Assembly: GCA_020062525.1 (NCBI GenBank)
Contig: JAGUWE010000040.1
Location: forward strand, 1-7,740
Direction of reading: 5' to 3'
DNA from: Patescibacteria group bacterium
Lineage (GTDB): Bacteria > Patescibacteriota > Patescibacteriia > JAACEG01 > JAGUWE01
DNA length: 7,740 bases
Shown: piece by piece, positions 5,610 to 7,740 of the stretch
Layout of the letters: each line of letters begins with the position of its first letter
Position numbering within the stretch: position 1 is the first letter of the stretch
The notes under the pieces: model-generated
Told to the model about the DNA's origin: nothing
What the model saw: only the letters and a program-made list of their open reading frames with translations
Database searches by the model: none
Translations under genes and position numbers: made by a program

Positions 5610-7178
5610 ATGTTTAGTTTCAATCGCAAAACAAAATTAAAGGCTGGTCTTTATTCTAATACAATTCTTATTGTTGGTATTTTAGTGGCGATAAATCTTT
5701 TGGCCGGTTTTTTCTTTTATCGGGCTGATTTAACTAAAAATAAAAATTATAGTTTATCCGGCTCAACAAAAAATATTTTACGCTCCTTAGATGATTTAGT
5801 GACTATCAAAGTTTATTTCTCTCGCGATTTGCCGCCCAATTTAGTTAGTTTGCGCCAAGAAGTGGCTGATCTTTTAGCCGAGTATAAAACCTATGGTGGC
5901 GATAAATTAAAAATAGAATTTATTGACCCCTTGAAAGATCAAGCAACTGAACGAGAGGTTCTGGGTTTGGGAATTCCCAAACTCCAGTTTAATATTTGGC
6001 AAAAAGAAAAACTCCAAATGGTCAATGGTTATTCAGGGATAGCGCTTTTTTATGCTGATAAAAAAGAAATTATTCCCGAGGTTGTTGGTAGCCAAAATTT
6101 GGAATATGATTTAACCACTTTGATTAAAAAACTCACCTCAGCCAAACAAGAAAAAGTTGCTTTTGCTACTGGCAATGATGAATTAAAAATTGATCAAGAT
6201 CTAAGCTTAGCCAATCAGTTTTTATCTCAGCAATACGAGGTTACTTTAGTTGATTTAAATCAAAACCAATCGCCGCCGGCCGATGTAAAAACTTTACTCG
6301 TAGTGGGCCCGACCAAGACTTTTAGCGAAAAAGAAAAATATATTCTGGATCAATTTTTAATGAAAGGCGGCAGCCTACTTTTGGCTTATAATGGCGTTTC
6401 AGTTGACCAAAATTTACAAACTACTAAAAATAATTTGGAGCTAACGGATCAGTTTGAAAGTTATGGCCTTAAATTAAACTCGGATTTGGTTTTAGATGGC
6501 GCTTCATTTGAAATTGCTACTTTTAACACTGAATATGGGCCTATTTTAACTCAATATCCTTTTTGGCCGCGCATCATTCAGTCTGGTTTTAATCAAGACA
6601 GCGTGGTGGTTAATAAACTTCAGGCCGTCATTTTTCCCTGGACAAGCTCAATAGAGATTATTAAAGACAAAGTCAAAGATAATCAAATTCAGCAATTAGC
6701 CAAAACCACAGATAAAAGCTGGCAGATGACCGAGAATTTTAATTTGAATCCGCAGCAGGACTTTAAGCCAACCGAACAAAAGTCATATTTAATCGCGGCT
6801 ACGGTCTTTGGTAAATTCACGAGTTTCTTTGCTGGCAAAGCTGCTCCCGAAGGTTTTACTGATAAACCCATTGAAAATACCAATGATAGCCGTTTGGCTG
6901 TTGTCGGTAACGCCCAGTTCGTTCGCGATGGCTTTGTTAGGCAGTATCAGGACAATTTAATTTTCTTTCTTAATTTGGTTGATAATTTAACTTTGTCTTC
7001 TGACTTGATCAGCATTCGGGCCAAAGCCATCAGCAGTTCACCTCTTAAAAATATGTCTGATTCGCAAAGAGTTTTTTATAAATTCGCCGGTATCTTAAGT
7101 CCAACTCTAATTGTTATAATTTTAGGAATTATAAAATATATAATGAGAAAAAGAAAAATTTTTGAGCCAGAAGTTTAA
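5610..7178 (+). CDS. GldG-like ABC transporter auxiliary protein
   Basis: A 522-residue protein of the GldG / ABC_transp_aux type. An N-terminal membrane helix (about 17-36) is followed by the conserved YRADLTKNKNYSLS (37-50). A large extracytoplasmic domain follows, beginning with the family pattern VTIKVYFSRDLPPNL and VADLLAEYKTYGGDKLKIEFIDP. A C-terminal helix (about 494-512) precedes the basic tail RKRK. Both ends are therefore anchored with the bulk outside, the family layout. In the mid-region GNDE stands where relatives carry a GHGE-type motif. It should act with the permease upstream; in some bacteria the two are fused, here they are separate. The ATG at 5610 gives the standard cytoplasmic lead before the helix; no Shine-Dalgarno site is seen. 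The next gene starts 3 bases after its stop, so the two are probably translated together. Function within the complex is unknown. Confidence 0.88.
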   Translation: MFSFNRKTKLKAGLYSNTILIVGILVAINLLAGFFFYRADLTKNKNYSLSGSTKNILRSLDDLVTIKVYFSRDLPPNLVSLRQEVADLLAEYKTYGGDKLKIEFIDPLKDQATEREVLGLGIPKLQFNIWQKEKLQMVNGYSGIALFYADKKEIIPEVVGSQNLEYDLTTLIKKLTSAKQEKVAFATGNDELKIDQDLSLANQFLSQQYEVTLVDLNQNQSPPADVKTLLVVGPTKTFSEKEKYILDQFLMKGGSLLLAYNGVSVDQNLQTTKNNLELTDQFESYGLKLNSDLVLDGASFEIATFNTEYGPILTQYPFWPRIIQSGFNQDSVVVNKLQAVIFPWTSSIEIIKDKVKDNQIQQLAKTTDKSWQMTENFNLNPQQDFKPTEQKSYLIAATVFGKFTSFFAGKAAPEGFTDKPIENTNDSRLAVVGNAQFVRDGFVRQYQDNLIFFLNLVDNLTLSSDLISIRAKAISSSPLKNMSDSQRVFYKFAGILSPTLIVIILGIIKYIMRKRKIFEPEV

Positions 7179-7181
7179 AAT

Positions 7182-7740
7182 ATGACTAAAAATTTTAAGA
7201 AAACAATCTGGTTAGCAATATTGTTTGTCACTTTAATGGTAATTGTTTTCGGCATTTCTTATTTTAAAAACCAACCGTCCCAAAAACAAAATATTTTTAG
7301 CAGTTTAAATTTTGATAAAATAAGCAAAATTGAAATTAAGGAACCTCAAAAAAATATTGTTTTGGAAAAGAAGGATGATGGGTGGTTTGTCGGTGAGACA
7401 AAAGCCGACCCGGAATTGGTCAAAAATTTACTTAAGGAAGTTGAGAAAATTCAAGACGGCGAATTAATTTCCACTAATCCTGAAAAAAAGAAAAATTTTG
7501 GTCTTGATGAAAAAGCCACTCAAATTAAAATCTATCAGGATAATTCTTTAGCGGTGGATATATTTGTCGGCCGTTTTAGCCCGGAGCAATATGGCCAGTA
7601 TTTGAGAAAAAATAATGAAGATAAAGTTTATTTAGTTAAAACTTATTTAGCGCCGGTGATCGAACAGGATTTTCGCGATCTGAAAATTATAAAATTTCAA
7701 AAAGAAGAAATTAGCAAACTCCAGTGGCAATATCCTAAGG
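7182..7740 (+). CDS. DUF4340 domain protein, 3' partial
   Basis: The frame starts at the ATG at 7182 and stays open for 186 codons to the end of the window. It begins MTKNFKKTIWLAILFVTLMV, a short basic lead and one membrane helix (about 8-26), then a hydrophilic exported part with KISKIEIKEPQKNIVLEKKD, DGWFV, NFGLDEKATQIKIY and VGRFSPEQYGQYLR. The order of helix, I.I......l.k...gW.v, fGLd and vG is that of DUF4340, a family commonly encoded directly after GldG-like genes. The placement, 3 bases after the previous stop, supports a shared complex. It was recognised from these patterns alone; the C-terminal part is not visible. What the domain binds is unknown. Confidence 0.8.
   Translation, partial: MTKNFKKTIWLAILFVTLMVIVFGISYFKNQPSQKQNIFSSLNFDKISKIEIKEPQKNIVLEKKDDGWFVGETKADPELVKNLLKEVEKIQDGELISTNPEKKKNFGLDEKATQIKIYQDNSLAVDIFVGRFSPEQYGQYLRKNNEDKVYLVKTYLAPVIEQDFRDLKIIKFQKEEISKLQWQYPK

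Noticed and set aside
5447..5629. Open frame of 60 codons on the minus strand across the GC-rich intergenic element
   Set aside because: The Arg/Gly-rich product arises from the repeat's composition and hairpins; it shows no domain and no promoter.

Overview
The window looks like a chromosomal segment of an uncultured Candidate Phyla Radiation (Patescibacteria / Parcubacteria-type) bacterium. This rests on recognised protein types and not on a database search: a two-helix pilin-like TrbC/VirB2-type protein, a small heptad-repeat protein with the N-terminal pattern common in that group, an AAA_14/DUF4143 ATPase, generally AT-rich genes, few Shine-Dalgarno sites, and short repeats in most intergenic gaps. 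Both ends of the window cut through a gene.

Region 1 (2-718) is the 3' part of a pilin-like membrane protein whose C-terminal part is an AT-rich, cysteine-packed exported domain. Region 2 (719-2636) is an accessory stretch lying between that gene and porB. It holds two truncated copies of the first 17-25 codons of porB (from 737 and from 1216), each starting with its own ATG and each breaking off at nearly the same codon. One cassette follows each relic. The first is a leftward small coiled-coil gene broken by one frameshift, with its own promoter and terminator. The second is a rightward DUF4143 ATPase gene with a strong promoter and a palindromic operator. The intact porB start then follows directly. 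The simplest reading is two successive insertions into the same spot in the 5' end of porB, each bringing a replacement porB start. No recombinase is encoded in the window.

Region 3 (2637-3542) is an intact porB, the thiamine-diphosphate and iron-sulfur subunit of pyruvate:ferredoxin oxidoreductase, with no partner subunit beside it. Region 4 (3539-7740) is a rightward operon for a Gld-type ABC system: ATPase, six-helix permease, GldG-like auxiliary protein and a DUF4340 protein cut by the window end. A promoter that overlaps the porB stop codon probably drives it. Two of its gaps carry repeats: five 10-bp tandem units inside a long imperfect inverted repeat (4591-4687), and a GC-rich mobile-type intergenic element with short terminal inverted repeats (5446-5580).

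The ABC genes probably form one membrane complex: cytoplasmic ATPase, permease, and two anchored proteins with large extracytoplasmic parts. Its substrate cannot be told from sequence. The most notable feature is the repeated use of the porB 5' end as an apparent insertion site.
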